NCBI GenBank assembly: GCA_018242005.1
Contig: JAFECU010000268.1
Coordinates: 1-52,152 of the forward strand
Direction: 5' to 3'
DNA from: Pseudomonadota bacterium
Lineage (GTDB): Bacteria; Pseudomonadota; Gammaproteobacteria; Burkholderiales; Burkholderiaceae_C
Length of the DNA: 52,152 bases
Part shown: positions 24,850-34,006 of the stretch, piece after piece
How the letters are laid out: each line of letters starts with the position of its first letter
Numbering within the stretch: position 1 is the stretch's first letter
Made by a program: the position numbers and the translations under genes
The notes under the pieces: model-generated
Told to the model about the DNA's origin: nothing
The model's input: only the letters and a program-made list of their open reading frames with translations
The model's database searches: none

Positions 24850-25287
24850 ATGAATTTGCGCAAGATCCTCATCCCGCTGGGCATCGTCGCCCTCGTGTTT
24901 GCCGCCTACCGCGCCTATGGCCCGCAGGGCATTCTCACGGTGAGCGGTGGCCTGGTCATGTGGGCGCTGCTGCACTACACGCGCCTCATGAACGTGATGC
25001 AAAAGGCGCGGCACAGCCCCATCGGCTATGTGGGCAGCGCCGTGATGCTGAACGCCAAGCTCAAACCCGGCGTGAACCTGATGCATGTGATCGCCATGAC
25101 GCGCGCGCTGGGCGAGCAGCTGTCGGCCGAGGGTCAGGACCCCGAGATCTACCGCTGGACCGACGGCACGCAGTCGCATGTGACCTGCGAATTTGTCAAT
25201 GGCCGTCTGCTGCGCTGGGAGTTGGTGCGTCCAGCGCCGCCTCAGGAGAGTGCCGCCGAGTCCGGCGCGCCGGCTGGCGAATCGTAA
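24850..25287 (+). CDS. Conserved small membrane protein, function unknown
   Basis: 145 residues. One or two N-terminal helices (ILIPLGIVALVFAAYRAYG and ILTVSGGLVMWALLHYT) are followed by a soluble region with GYVGSAVMLNAKLKPGVNLM and YRWTDGTQSHVTCEFVNGRL. The protein is of a type sometimes labelled glycerate kinase by automatic pipelines, but no kinase motif is visible. It lies 65 nt after radA and 43 nt before ilvE, on the same strand. Confidence 0.85.
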   Translation: MNLRKILIPLGIVALVFAAYRAYGPQGILTVSGGLVMWALLHYTRLMNVMQKARHSPIGYVGSAVMLNAKLKPGVNLMHVIAMTRALGEQLSAEGQDPEIYRWTDGTQSHVTCEFVNGRLLRWELVRPAPPQESAAESGAPAGES

Positions 25288-25330
25288 AATGTCCGGCTTT
25301 GCGACCTTCTCAGTTCTCTAAAGGATCACC

Positions 25331-26269
25331 ATGAGCCCCGTTGTTCCCTCCATGGCCGACCGTGACGGCAAGATCTGGATGGATGGCCAGATGGTGGACT
25401 GGCGCGATGCCAAGATCCACGTGCTGACCCACTCGCTGCATTACGGCTGCGGCGCCTTCGAGGGCGTGCGCGCCTACAAGACCGAGCAGGGCACGGCCAT
25501 CTTCCGCCTGCAGGAGCACACCGACCGCCTGTTCAACAGCGCCAAGATCCTGCGCATGAAGCTGCCGTTCACCAAGGACGAGGTGAACGAGGCCCAGCGC
25601 GCCGTGGTGCGCGCCAACCAGCTCGAATCCTGCTACCTGCGCCCGCTCACCTGGATCGGCTCGGAAAAACTCGGCGTCTCGCCCAAGGGCAACAAGATCC
25701 ATCTGATCGTGGCGGCCTGGGCCTGGGGCGCCTATCTGGGCGAGGAGGGCATGCAGCGCGGCATCCGCGTCAAGACCAGCAGCTTCACGCGCCACCACGT
25801 CAACATCACGATGACGCAGGCCAAGGCATCGAGCAACTACACCAACTCCATCCTGGCCAACATGGAGGCCACGGACGACGGCTACGACGAGGCCCTGCTG
25901 CTCGACAGCGCCGGCTTCGTCTCCGAGGGCTCGGGCGAGAACGTGTTCATCATCAAGGACGGCGTGGTCTACACGCCCGACCTCTCGGCCGGCGCCTTGA
26001 ACGGCATCACGCGCAACACCGTGCTGCACATCTGCAAGGACCTGGGCCTGGAGCTGGTGCAAAAGCGCATCACGCGCGACGAGGTCTACATCGCCGACGA
26101 GGCCTTCTTCAGCGGCACGGCCGCCGAGATCACGCCGATCCGCGAGCTCGACCGCGTCACGATCGGCAGCGGCAGCCGCGGTCCGCTGACCGAGAACATC
26201 CAGACGGCCTTCTTCGACATCGTCAACGGCCGCAACCCCAAGTACGCCCACTGGCTCACCAAGGTCTGA
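25331..26269 (+). CDS. ilvE: Branched-chain amino-acid aminotransferase
   Basis: 312 residues. A fold-type IV PLP aminotransferase that does the last step of Leu, Ile and Val synthesis. DGKIWMDGQMVDWRDAKIHV and HYGCGAFEGVRAY open the family pattern; the PLP Lys is in QAKASSNYTNSI; SEGSGENVFI and LNGITRNTVL follow. AAAGGATCACC precedes ATG 25331. The zinc-finger gene follows 7 nt later, indicating co-transcription. Confidence 0.97.
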   Translation: MSPVVPSMADRDGKIWMDGQMVDWRDAKIHVLTHSLHYGCGAFEGVRAYKTEQGTAIFRLQEHTDRLFNSAKILRMKLPFTKDEVNEAQRAVVRANQLESCYLRPLTWIGSEKLGVSPKGNKIHLIVAAWAWGAYLGEEGMQRGIRVKTSSFTRHHVNITMTQAKASSNYTNSILANMEATDDGYDEALLLDSAGFVSEGSGENVFIIKDGVVYTPDLSAGALNGITRNTVLHICKDLGLELVQKRITRDEVYIADEAFFSGTAAEITPIRELDRVTIGSGSRGPLTENIQTAFFDIVNGRNPKYAHWLTKV

Positions 26270-26276
26270 ACACGCC

Positions 26277-26483
26277 ATGCCTCAAGCAATCGTTGAACTG
26301 CTCGCCAAGGACCTGGATGGCAACGGCGGCGTGCACTGCCCCAACCCCAAGGCCGACATGAAGCTGTGGAACGGCCACCCGCGCGTCTTCCTGGAAATCG
26401 CCCACCAGGGCCAGGCACAGTGCCCGTATTGCGGCACGCTGTACCGGCTCAAGGCGGGCGAGGTGCTCAAGGGCGGGCATTGA
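26277..26483 (+). CDS. Zinc-finger (zf-CHCC) domain protein
   Basis: 68 residues. Cys/His ligands in VHCPNPK, a His in the middle (NGHPRV or IAHQG) and the pair CPYCGTLYRL match the zf-CHCC family, related to the mitochondrial NDUFS6 subunit. Role in bacteria unclear; often next to ilvE in betaproteobacteria. It starts 7 nt after ilvE. Confidence 0.92.
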   Translation: MPQAIVELLAKDLDGNGGVHCPNPKADMKLWNGHPRVFLEIAHQGQAQCPYCGTLYRLKAGEVLKGGH

Positions 26484-26538
26484 TCGTTTGCCGGGCGACT
26501 GCCGGGCTGCCGCCCCAGTCTATTTGCACCCCAGAACC

Positions 26539-27663
26539 ATGCAGGCGCAAGCCATGGCGCAGCGCCCCCTGAGGGTGCTGCACTTCGTCACCGGCGGCTT
26601 CTCCGGCGCCACCCAGGTGGCGGTCGATCTGTGTCTGGCGGCGCAGGACGAGCCCGGCATGCAGACCCTGCTGGTGCTCAGGCGCAAGCGCAATACCTCG
26701 GCGGCGCGCGTGCAGGCGCTGCGCGACCAGGGCCTGCAGGTGCAGGTCGTATCCAACTGGCTGCATGCGCTCACCGTTTGGGAGCTGCGCAGGATCATCC
26801 GCACCTGGCGCCCCGACGTGGTCTTTGCCCACGGCTTCAGCGACCATATCTGGGGCCGCAGCGCCGCAGTGGCCGAGGGCGTGGCACGCATCTACCACGT
26901 CGAGCACAACGCACGGGAGCGCTACACGCCGCGGCGCCTGCGCCAGGCGCTGGCGCTGCAGCCCCATACCCAGGCCAGCATAGGCGTGTCAGAGGGCGTG
27001 CGCACGGCGTTGGTGGAGCGTGGCTTTGCGCCCGATCGCTGCGTGGCGATTCCCAATGGCATCGCGTTGGAGCGCTTTCCAGACAACCTGCTGCCGCCGC
27101 GCTGGGAACAGCGCGAGGCGGCCATCCTCATGGCCTCGCGCTTTGCCCGGCAAAAGGACCATGCCACGCTGATTGAGGCCCTGGCCCTGCTGCGTGAGCG
27201 CGGCGCGAGACCAGTGCTGTACCTGGCCGGCGCCGGCAGCGCTCGCCTGCGGCGCAAGGCCGAGGCACTGGTGCGCCAGCTGGGCCTGCAGCAGCAGGTA
27301 CGCTTCCTGGGCAATGTCGCCGACCTGCCGCAGCGCCTGGCCGCCACCCAGGTGTTCGTGCTGTCCACCCATTGGGAGGGCATGCCGCTGGCCTTGGTCG
27401 AGGCGATGGCGGCCGGTTGTGCCTGTGTCGCTTCGCAGGTTCTGGGCGTGCGTGAGGTGATCGAGCATGGCCGCACCGGCCTCTTGGTGCCCCACGCCGA
27501 TGCCGCTGCGCTCGCCGATGCCCTGCAACAGCTCTTGCAAGACCCGGCGCTGGCAAGCCGGCTGGGGCAGGCGGCCCGCAGCCGCGCCCTGGCCGTCCAC
27601 GGGCGTGACCTCATGTGGCAGCGCTATCGTGCGCTGCTAAAAGTGCCTGGAGCACAGGATTGA
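26539..27663 (+). CDS. Glycosyltransferase, GT4 family
   Basis: 374 residues with a GT-B fold: the N-terminal acceptor half starts RVLHFVTGGFSGATQVAVDL, the C-terminal half has ILMASRFARQKDHATLIEAL and the donor-binding EX7E stretch in STHWEGMPLALVEAMAAG. It probably adds a sugar to LPS or another surface polysaccharide. ATG 26539 is chosen; ATG 26554 is also possible and neither has a strong Shine-Dalgarno. Its stop overlaps the next gene by 1 nt. Confidence 0.9.
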   Translation: MQAQAMAQRPLRVLHFVTGGFSGATQVAVDLCLAAQDEPGMQTLLVLRRKRNTSAARVQALRDQGLQVQVVSNWLHALTVWELRRIIRTWRPDVVFAHGFSDHIWGRSAAVAEGVARIYHVEHNARERYTPRRLRQALALQPHTQASIGVSEGVRTALVERGFAPDRCVAIPNGIALERFPDNLLPPRWEQREAAILMASRFARQKDHATLIEALALLRERGARPVLYLAGAGSARLRRKAEALVRQLGLQQQVRFLGNVADLPQRLAATQVFVLSTHWEGMPLALVEAMAAGCACVASQVLGVREVIEHGRTGLLVPHADAAALADALQQLLQDPALASRLGQAARSRALAVHGRDLMWQRYRALLKVPGAQD

Positions 27664-28937
27664 TGACAGAAAACACCCGTATTCCCGCAGCCATTACAAC
27701 GCTGGCCGCCTTTTTGCTGGCGGCGTTGGCCGTGTGGGTGCCCTCTGGCTACTCCTATGGCGCCTTGCTGCTGCTGCTGGGTGCGCTGTGCTTTGCGCCG
27801 CGCTGGCTGCGCCAGCGCCCCGAACCGGCAACCATGTGGCTGGCGCTATTGCTGGCTGGCATGGGCTGCATGTGGTTCTTGCTGTCGCTGGACCTGGGCG
27901 TTGCGCGCTGGGACAAGGGCAGCAAGTGGTTGCTTGGCGTGCCCTGCCTGTTTTTCATCGTCGCCTATCCCCCGCAGCCGCGGGCTTTCGTTGCCGGGCT
28001 GCCCATCGGTTGTATCGGCATGGGAGGGCTGGCCCTTTGGCAGACCTGGGGCCAGGGGCTTGAGCGCGCCACCGGGTTCACCAATGCCATCCAATGGGGC
28101 AACGCGGCCCTGTTGCTGGCCTGCATGGCCATGGTGTGTGCGGCCGTGTTCTGGCGCCGGCGCGCCTGGCCGTGGCGGCTCGTGATGTGTCTGGCCGCGG
28201 TGGCGGGCATGACGGCCTCGCTGCTGTCGCAGTCGCGCGGTGGCTGGTTGGCCTTGGGCCTGGTGTTTCCGGTGTTGCTGTGGCAGGCCCGTCAGATTCG
28301 GCCGCGCATGTTTAGCCGCCTGCTGCTGGCCTCGCTGGGCCTGCTGGCCGTGATCGGCGCGGTGGTACTGCTCACCCCCAGCCTGAACGAAAGAGTCCTG
28401 CTCGCGGAAACCGAGATCCAGGGTTATCTGAATTCGGGGAATGGAACGACGTCGGTGGGCAACCGCCTGGACCAATACCGCCTGGTATGGCAGATGATTC
28501 CGCAGAAACCCTGGTTCGGTTGGGGCGCTCATGGTTTTGTGGAGGAGATGCAGCGGCGCGTCGCCAATGGCGAGTATCCGCAGACGATGCTGCACTACCC
28601 GCAGATTCACAATGACTTTCTCGATGTCTGGGTCAAGGTCGGCATCCTGGGTGTGTTGTTGCAGGCGGCGCTGTTCGCCTATGTGCTGTACCTCTTCTGG
28701 CCCAGCCCCGGGCGCCTGCGGCCGTGGCCCGAGGATTCTGCCGACTGGCACATGGCCCTGGCCCTGCGCGTCATGGGCAGCCTGATGCCGGTGACGTTCC
28801 TGATGTTCGGCATGTCGCAGCCCTTCTTCAACCACAACAGCGGGATCATGGTGTTTGTGTTCTACACCATCGTGCTGTGGGCGGCGCTGCGTGGCCTGGA
28901 GCGTGGCGTCCCATCGTTGAGCCGGACGAAGGGATGA
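27663..28937 (+). CDS. O-antigen ligase / polymerase-type membrane protein
   Basis: 424 residues with about ten or more membrane helices. SQSRGGWLALGLVFP and the periplasmic loop ending YPQIHNDFLDVWVKVGILG are characteristic of the Wzy_C/WaaL family, which transfers O-antigen or polymerises repeat units in the periplasm. Ligase versus polymerase cannot be decided. It overlaps the upstream GT4 gene (1 nt) and the downstream GT2 gene (4 nt, ATGA), so the three are translated as a unit. Confidence 0.9.
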   Translation: MTENTRIPAAITTLAAFLLAALAVWVPSGYSYGALLLLLGALCFAPRWLRQRPEPATMWLALLLAGMGCMWFLLSLDLGVARWDKGSKWLLGVPCLFFIVAYPPQPRAFVAGLPIGCIGMGGLALWQTWGQGLERATGFTNAIQWGNAALLLACMAMVCAAVFWRRRAWPWRLVMCLAAVAGMTASLLSQSRGGWLALGLVFPVLLWQARQIRPRMFSRLLLASLGLLAVIGAVVLLTPSLNERVLLAETEIQGYLNSGNGTTSVGNRLDQYRLVWQMIPQKPWFGWGAHGFVEEMQRRVANGEYPQTMLHYPQIHNDFLDVWVKVGILGVLLQAALFAYVLYLFWPSPGRLRPWPEDSADWHMALALRVMGSLMPVTFLMFGMSQPFFNHNSGIMVFVFYTIVLWAALRGLERGVPSLSRTKG

Positions 28938-29962
28938 CTTGGCTCAGCGTTCTGGTGCCCGTCTACAACGTCCAGGACTATCTGGAGGAATGCCTGTGCT
29001 CCGTGGTGGAACAGCTGCCGGCCGATGGCGGGGTGCAGGTGCTGGTGCTCGACGACTGCTCCACCGACGGCTCCTGGGCGCTGATGCAGCGGCTGGATGC
29101 GCGCTGGCCCGGCCGCCTGCAGCTGCTGCGCCATGAACGCAACGGCGGTTTGAGCGCGGCGCGCAACACCATGATCGATGCCGCCACGGGCGACTACCTG
29201 TGGTTCCTGGACTCCGACGACAAGCTGCTGCCCGGCGCCATCGCCGGCCTGCAGGCCATCGTGAACCGGCATGCGCCCGACGTGGTGCTGTGCGACTTCC
29301 GGGTCTGGCGCGAGCGGCTGCGGCTCAAGCACCGGCTGCGTGGCGAGGGCCATCGGCGCAGCTTCGACGGCCCGGCCGGGCGCCTGGTGCATGAGCCTGG
29401 CCGGCTGCTGGCGGGCATGCTCATGACCGGCGAGCTGCACGCCTGGTCCAAGATCTCGCGCCGCGCGCTCTGGGGCGCTGCCGATGCGGACGGCCTGCGC
29501 TTTCCCGTGGGCCGCTATTTCGAGGACATGGCCACCATGCCCCTCATGGCGCTGCGCGCCGACAGCTTCTTCTATGAACCCCGTCCCTGGGTGGCCTACC
29601 GGCAGCGCGGCAGCAGCATCCTGGCCACCATGACCACGCCCAAGGCGCTGGACCAGTCGGCCGCACTGCTGCCCCTGGCGCGCGCCCTGCAGGGCCGGCC
29701 GGAGCTGCAGCAGCACGCGCTGCGCCTGGCCCTCGCGCACCAGGCCGCGCGGGCCCTTGGGGGGGCCATGCGCCATGTCTGCCAATGCCAGCCGGGCGAT
29801 GGGCAGCAGCAGCCATCCGTCCTGGCCGAGCGCCTGCGGCAGAACTTTCGGGCCACCTCGCCGCTGGCCCCCGAGGCGCTGGCGCTTGCCTATCTGCGTC
29901 GCGGCTGGTGGTTGCGCCGGCGCAGGTTTCTGCGCTGGTTCCATGCCCTGCCTGCTCGATGA
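28934..29962 (+). CDS. Glycosyltransferase, GT2 family
   Basis: 342 residues. The GT-A fold begins LSVLVPVYNVQDYLEECL, with VLVLDDCSTDGS, the nucleotide-binding RNGGLSAARN and the DxD metal site in WFLDSDDKLLPG. It likely adds a sugar to the lipopolysaccharide core or O-antigen on the cytosolic side. Last gene of the three-gene cluster; the C-terminus is very Arg-rich (RRGWWLRRRRFLRWF), which suggests membrane association. Confidence 0.93.
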   Translation: MTWLSVLVPVYNVQDYLEECLCSVVEQLPADGGVQVLVLDDCSTDGSWALMQRLDARWPGRLQLLRHERNGGLSAARNTMIDAATGDYLWFLDSDDKLLPGAIAGLQAIVNRHAPDVVLCDFRVWRERLRLKHRLRGEGHRRSFDGPAGRLVHEPGRLLAGMLMTGELHAWSKISRRALWGAADADGLRFPVGRYFEDMATMPLMALRADSFFYEPRPWVAYRQRGSSILATMTTPKALDQSAALLPLARALQGRPELQQHALRLALAHQAARALGGAMRHVCQCQPGDGQQQPSVLAERLRQNFRATSPLAPEALALAYLRRGWWLRRRRFLRWFHALPAR

Positions 29963-29993
29963 GCGAGGGTGCGCGTCGGCCCGAAGTCACTGC

Positions 29994-30040
29994 AAAACAG
30001 GCCCGTAGCACCCTGCTTTCAAGTGCGTGAAGCTATTTGA
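29994..30040 (-). repeat. Comamonad interspersed repeat, copy E
   Basis: On the minus strand: TCAAATAGCTTCACGCACTT, GAAAGCAGGGTGCTACGGGC, CTGTTTT. Its first bases AAATAG supply the last codon and TAG stop of the nitronate monooxygenase gene; the rest fills the gap to the GT2 gene. Confidence 0.8.
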
Positions 30041-31097
30041 TTGATAGCTTATTGCAGGCGTCCCGCCACTCCCGCGCCAGCAGCGCCACCAACTCGCCGG
30101 CCGGCAATGCCCGCGCCGCCCCCACGCCCTGGCCGGCCCACAGCGCGATGTGGTCGGCGTCGCCGGCCTGTGCGGCGGCGCGGCGTATCGGGCCCATGAG
30201 CGCGTTCTGCACCGGGTAGGCGGGGATGTCGGCCTCGTGCGGCTGCAGCGTGCGCATCGCCTCGTTCAGGATGCCGCGCGCCGGACGGCCCGAGAAGATG
30301 CGCGTCAGGCGCGTGTCCGTGGCCCGGGCGCTGGCCATGGCGGCACGCTGCGCGGGGACGATGGCCGACTCGGGGCACGCCAGGAAGGCTGTTCCCATCT
30401 GCACCGCCTGCGCGCCCAGGGCATGGGCGGCGGCGATGGCGCGCCCGTCCATGATGCCGCCGGCGGCGATCACGGGGATGGTCAGCGCATCCACGCAGGC
30501 CGGCACCAGTGACAGGGTGCCGATCTGGCTGCCGTCCCAGTCGCCCAGAAAGGTGCCGCGGTGGCCGCCGGCCTCCATGCCGCTGGCGACCACGGCGTCT
30601 GCGCCCACCTGCTGCCAGGCCAGCGCCTCGGCCACGGTGGTGGCGGTGCCGATGACGTAGCTGCCGGCCTCGTCCTTCAGGCGCTGCACCTGGGCCGCGT
30701 TCAGGATGCCGAAGGTGAAGCTGGCGACCGCCGGGCGGGCGGCGATCAGCGCCTCGAACTGCGCGCCGAAGTCCTCGCACCAGCGCGCCGGCAGGCTGGG
30801 CGCCAGGCCAAAGCGCGCATAGAGGGGCGCGAGGCGCTCCAGCGCCGCGGCCACCTCGGCGGCGTCGGGGTGGGGCTGCTCCAGCACGAACAGGTTCATG
30901 CCAAAGGGTCTGTCGGTGGCGGCGCGCACGGCGGCAGCGGCCTCCCGCATGGCCTGGGGCGAGCGCATGCCGCAGCCCAGAAGGCCCAGGCCCCCCGCGG
31001 CCGACACGGCGGCCGCGAGCTGCGGCGTGTCCGATCCCGTCATGGGCCCCTGGATGATAGGCAGGGTGATGTCCAGGCGTTGCAGCAGGCGGTTCAT
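30033..31097 (-). CDS. Nitronate monooxygenase family (NPD/2-nitropropane dioxygenase-like)
   Basis: 354 residues, FMN-binding TIM barrel. ITLPIIQGPMTGSDTPQLAA is the family start, GMEAGGHRGTFLG and the late AAGGIMDGRAIAAAHALGAQ are phosphate/flavin-binding loops. The family oxidises alkyl nitronates (such as propionate-3-nitronate), although some members have other substrates. It starts 3 nt after the LysR gene on the same strand, so the regulator and enzyme are co-transcribed. The last residues LSIK and the stop come from a repeat element. Confidence 0.92.
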   Translation of the reverse strand: MNRLLQRLDITLPIIQGPMTGSDTPQLAAAVSAAGGLGLLGCGMRSPQAMREAAAAVRAATDRPFGMNLFVLEQPHPDAAEVAAALERLAPLYARFGLAPSLPARWCEDFGAQFEALIAARPAVASFTFGILNAAQVQRLKDEAGSYVIGTATTVAEALAWQQVGADAVVASGMEAGGHRGTFLGDWDGSQIGTLSLVPACVDALTIPVIAAGGIMDGRAIAAAHALGAQAVQMGTAFLACPESAIVPAQRAAMASARATDTRLTRIFSGRPARGILNEAMRTLQPHEADIPAYPVQNALMGPIRRAAAQAGDADHIALWAGQGVGAARALPAGELVALLAREWRDACNKLSIK

Positions 31098-31100
31098 GGG

Positions 31101-31976
31101 TCAGCTCCGGGATGGGGGTTCAACGATGTTCTGCAGCGCCTCACGCAGCGCGACGAGCGCCGGCGTGGCGTAGCCGGGGCGGTGCACCAGCACGGTATCG
31201 CAGGGGCCCAGCGCCACCCATTGCAGCGCCGGCGGCTCGCGCAGCAGGTCCAGCACCGACTGCGGCACCACGCCGGCGCAGCGGCCGGCGGCCACGCAGG
31301 CCAGGATGGCGGGGTAGGAGGCGAGCTCCAGCACTTCGACCGGGGCGCCGGCCTGGCGCATCCAGTCCTCGCCGATGCGCCGGTAGCTGCAGCCCTGGGC
31401 GAACGCGGCCAGCAGGTGCAGGCGCAGGTCGGCCGGGGTTTGCACGGGCGGGTGGCTCGCGGGCAGGGCCAGCAGCAGCGACTCGGTGCACACCCGCTGG
31501 CGCGCCACGGGCGTGTCCTCTTCCAGCCCCGGCGGCGGCCAGGCGACCAGGGCGCAGTCGAGCTGGTGCGCCAGCACCTGCTCCACCAGCTGGCGTGACG
31601 CTCCCGTGCGCAGCTCCAGCACCAGGGCCGGCCAGCGCGCATGCAGCCGCGCCAGCGGCGCGGGCAGGCGCGTGGCGGCCGTGCTCTCCATCGAGCCCAG
31701 GCGCAGCCGACCCGTGGGTTCCCCAGGCCGCAGCGCCTGGCGCGCCTCTTCGGCCAGGGCCAGCAGGCGCTCGGCATAGGTCAGCAGGGTCTGACCCGCG
31801 GGGGTGAGCACCATGCCCCGGCCCTCGCGCAGGAAGAGCGCGCAGCCCAGCTGCTCCTCGAGCTGCTGCAGGCGCGTGGTCACATTGGACTGGGCGCGGC
31901 CAAGCCGCTCGGCGGCGCGGGTGACGCCGCCCTCCTGGGCTATGGCGCGAAAGATGTCCAGTGCGAGCAGGTCCAT
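31101..31976 (-). CDS. LysR-family transcriptional regulator
   Basis: 291 residues. N-terminal winged helix (LDIFRAIAQEGGVTRAAERL, SNVTTRLQQLEEQLGC) and C-terminal periplasmic-binding-like effector domain. It is transcribed away from the MFS exporter at 32029 across a 52-nt gap that holds a 17-bp palindrome, and upstream of the nitronate monooxygenase. By the usual LysR logic it probably controls both the exporter and its own operon. Confidence 0.95.
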   Translation of the reverse strand: MDLLALDIFRAIAQEGGVTRAAERLGRAQSNVTTRLQQLEEQLGCALFLREGRGMVLTPAGQTLLTYAERLLALAEEARQALRPGEPTGRLRLGSMESTAATRLPAPLARLHARWPALVLELRTGASRQLVEQVLAHQLDCALVAWPPPGLEEDTPVARQRVCTESLLLALPASHPPVQTPADLRLHLLAAFAQGCSYRRIGEDWMRQAGAPVEVLELASYPAILACVAAGRCAGVVPQSVLDLLREPPALQWVALGPCDTVLVHRPGYATPALVALREALQNIVEPPSRS

Positions 31977-31993
31977 GAAATCTGCTTGTGAGA

Positions 31994-32010
31994 TGATTTG
32001 CAAAAAATCA
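31994..32010 (+). promoter_or_regulatory. LysR-type operator between divergent LysR and MFS genes
   Basis: TGATTTGCAAAAAATCA: arms TGATTT and AAATCA are perfectly complementary around 5 nt, with T-N11-A geometry within. It is the only palindrome in the 52-nt divergent gap. Confidence 0.65.
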
Positions 32011-32028
32011 ATATCAAAAACAGATTCT

Positions 32029-33264
32029 ATGACTGCGACTCCTGACGCGCCCAAGCCCTGGTCCGACCGGCCCGCGGCCATCGCCCTGGCCGGCCTGCTG
32101 GCGCTGGCCGTGGCCATGGGCGTGGGGCGTTTTGCCTTCACGCCGCTCCTGCCCATGATGCTGCACGACGGCGTGCTCACGCTGGCCGCGGGCAGCTGGC
32201 TGGCCACGGCCAACTACATCGGCTACCTCGTGGGCGCGCTGGCCTGCATGGCCCTGCCCTGGGTGACGCCCGGCCTGTACGCGCTCTGGCACCCGGCGCG
32301 GCTGGCGCGCGCTGGGCTCGTGGCCACGGTGCTGCTGACCGTGGCCATGGCCCTGCCGCTGCCCGCCACCTGGCCCCTGCTGCGCTTTGCCGCGGGCGTG
32401 GCCAGCGCCTTCGTGCTGCTCAACGTGTCGGCCTGGTGCATGGTGCGCCTGGCGGTGCTGGGGCGGCCGGCCATGGGCGGGCTGATCTTCTGTGGGCCGG
32501 GCGTGGGTATTGCGCTCACCGGCCTGGCCGCCAGTGCCATGGTGGCGGCGCAATGGCGTGCGGCATCGGGCTGGCTCGTGTTTGGCCTGCTGTCGGTGCT
32601 GTTGTGCGCGCTGGTCTGGCCCGTGGTGCGCGGCCGCGCCGCCAGGGCGGGCGCGCCGCACCCGGCGGCTGCGGCCCATGCCCAGGGGGGCGGCACGGCG
32701 CTGGCGCGCGGCGTCCATGCGCTGGCCTATGGGCTGGCGGGGCTGGGCTACATCGTCACCGCCACCTTTCTGCCGGTGATCGCGCGCGGCGCGCTGCCGG
32801 CGGGCTCGCCCTGGCCCGATCTGTTCTGGCCCATGTTCGGCGCCGGCGTGGCCGTGGGCGCGGCGCTGAGCACGCGCGCGCCCATGACCTGGGACCGGCG
32901 CTGGCTGCTCGTGGCCGCCTACGCCATGCAGGCGCTGGGCATCGCCGTGGGGCTGTGGTGGCCCACGCCGGCGGGCTTTGCGGCAAGCAGCGTGCTGCTG
33001 GGCCTGCCGTTCACGGCCATCACCTTCTACGGCCTGCAGGAGGCGCGGCGGCTGTGGCCGGCGTCGGGCGACAGCTTTGCGAGCCTGATCACGGCCGTCT
33101 ACGGCCTGGGCCAGATCATGGGCCCGCCCATGGTGGCCTGGCTGCTCGCGCGCGGCACCCAGGCCCAGGGTTTTGCCCAGGCGCTGGCGCTGGCGGCGGC
33201 GGCGCTGGTGGCGGGGGGCGTGATGTACGCGGCGTCGGCCTGGCGCTGGCCGCCACGGCGCTGA
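32029..33264 (+). CDS. YbfB/YjiJ-type MFS transporter
   Basis: 411 residues with about 12 membrane helices. The start LALAVAMGVGRFAFTPLLPM and ATANYIGYLVGALACMA are hallmarks of the YbfB/YjiJ group, whose substrates are mostly unknown. Start ATG 32029 follows a palindromic LysR operator. It diverges from the LysR regulator and converges on the MOSC operon. Confidence 0.92.
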   Translation: MTATPDAPKPWSDRPAAIALAGLLALAVAMGVGRFAFTPLLPMMLHDGVLTLAAGSWLATANYIGYLVGALACMALPWVTPGLYALWHPARLARAGLVATVLLTVAMALPLPATWPLLRFAAGVASAFVLLNVSAWCMVRLAVLGRPAMGGLIFCGPGVGIALTGLAASAMVAAQWRAASGWLVFGLLSVLLCALVWPVVRGRAARAGAPHPAAAAHAQGGGTALARGVHALAYGLAGLGYIVTATFLPVIARGALPAGSPWPDLFWPMFGAGVAVGAALSTRAPMTWDRRWLLVAAYAMQALGIAVGLWWPTPAGFAASSVLLGLPFTAITFYGLQEARRLWPASGDSFASLITAVYGLGQIMGPPMVAWLLARGTQAQGFAQALALAAAALVAGGVMYAASAWRWPPRR

Positions 33265-33286
33265 ATCCCGGATTGCGAACCTGCTC

Positions 33287-34006
33287 TCAGGACGACTTGC
33301 CAACCAGCCGAGAGCTCCAGTCCTCGGCGCTGGTGTTCTCCAGCCGCCGGCTGAACAGCCTGTGCCATGAGGGCGGCAGCGGCAGCGTGAGGATCTGGCG
33401 CAGGGTATCGGGCGTGCAGTCGCGTTCGGCGATCACCTGCAACAGCCGGGCGATGGTCCAGTCAGGGTGCGGCCGATGCCGCAGCACGACGTCGTCGCCG
33501 GCCCGCACCTGGCCGGGTTGCAGCACGCGCAGATACCAGCCGGCGCGCAGGCTGGTCTGCACGCGCAGCGCCATGTCGGGCACCGCAAAGCGGTCGTTGA
33601 GCTTCCAGCAGGGCTGGCGGCCCTGGCTGACCTCGAAGCGGGCGCTGCCCACCTGCCACTGGTCGCCTATGCAGACCTGGGTTTCGTCGATGCCGTCCAG
33701 GCTGAAGTTTTCACCAAACGCGCCCGGTTTTTCCAGCAAGGCCTGCGCCTGTGCGTGATCTGCAAGCTCCTGACGCCAGGGCAGGTACCGCGGCCAGGCG
33801 TAGCAGTGCACGGCCTTGTCGGGACCGCCATGCACGCGCGGGTCGCCCTGCTCGTCGCCCTCCAGGCCCAGCGGGCCTACGCGGACCGATCCGTTCAGCA
33901 CGTGTTTGTCGATGCCGCTGCGGCTGCCGGGGCGGGTGTAGGCCAGCGCGCGGCCGGTGAGTACGGCGCGCAGCTGGGCGATGGACTGCAGGGGCGTGGT
34001 ATTCAT
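33287..34006 (-). CDS. MOSC-domain protein (YiiM-like)
   Basis: 239 residues. GLEGDEQGDPRVHGGPDKAV is the MOSC signature and SQGRQPCWKLNDRF holds the conserved Cys; YiiM-type members work with the molybdenum cofactor in reducing N-hydroxylated compounds. Its ATG overlaps the stop of the thioredoxin-fold gene by 4 nt (ATGA), so they are translationally coupled. The 5' ATG at 34006 is set by this overlap. Confidence 0.93.
   Translation of the reverse strand: MNTTPLQSIAQLRAVLTGRALAYTRPGSRSGIDKHVLNGSVRVGPLGLEGDEQGDPRVHGGPDKAVHCYAWPRYLPWRQELADHAQAQALLEKPGAFGENFSLDGIDETQVCIGDQWQVGSARFEVSQGRQPCWKLNDRFAVPDMALRVQTSLRAGWYLRVLQPGQVRAGDDVVLRHRPHPDWTIARLLQVIAERDCTPDTLRQILTLPLPPSWHRLFSRRLENTSAEDWSSRLVGKSS

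Noticed and set aside
24850-25287. Glycerate kinase annotation for the small membrane protein
   Set aside because: The protein has 145 residues, membrane helices and no nucleotide-binding or kinase motif; such a label would be a carried-over error.
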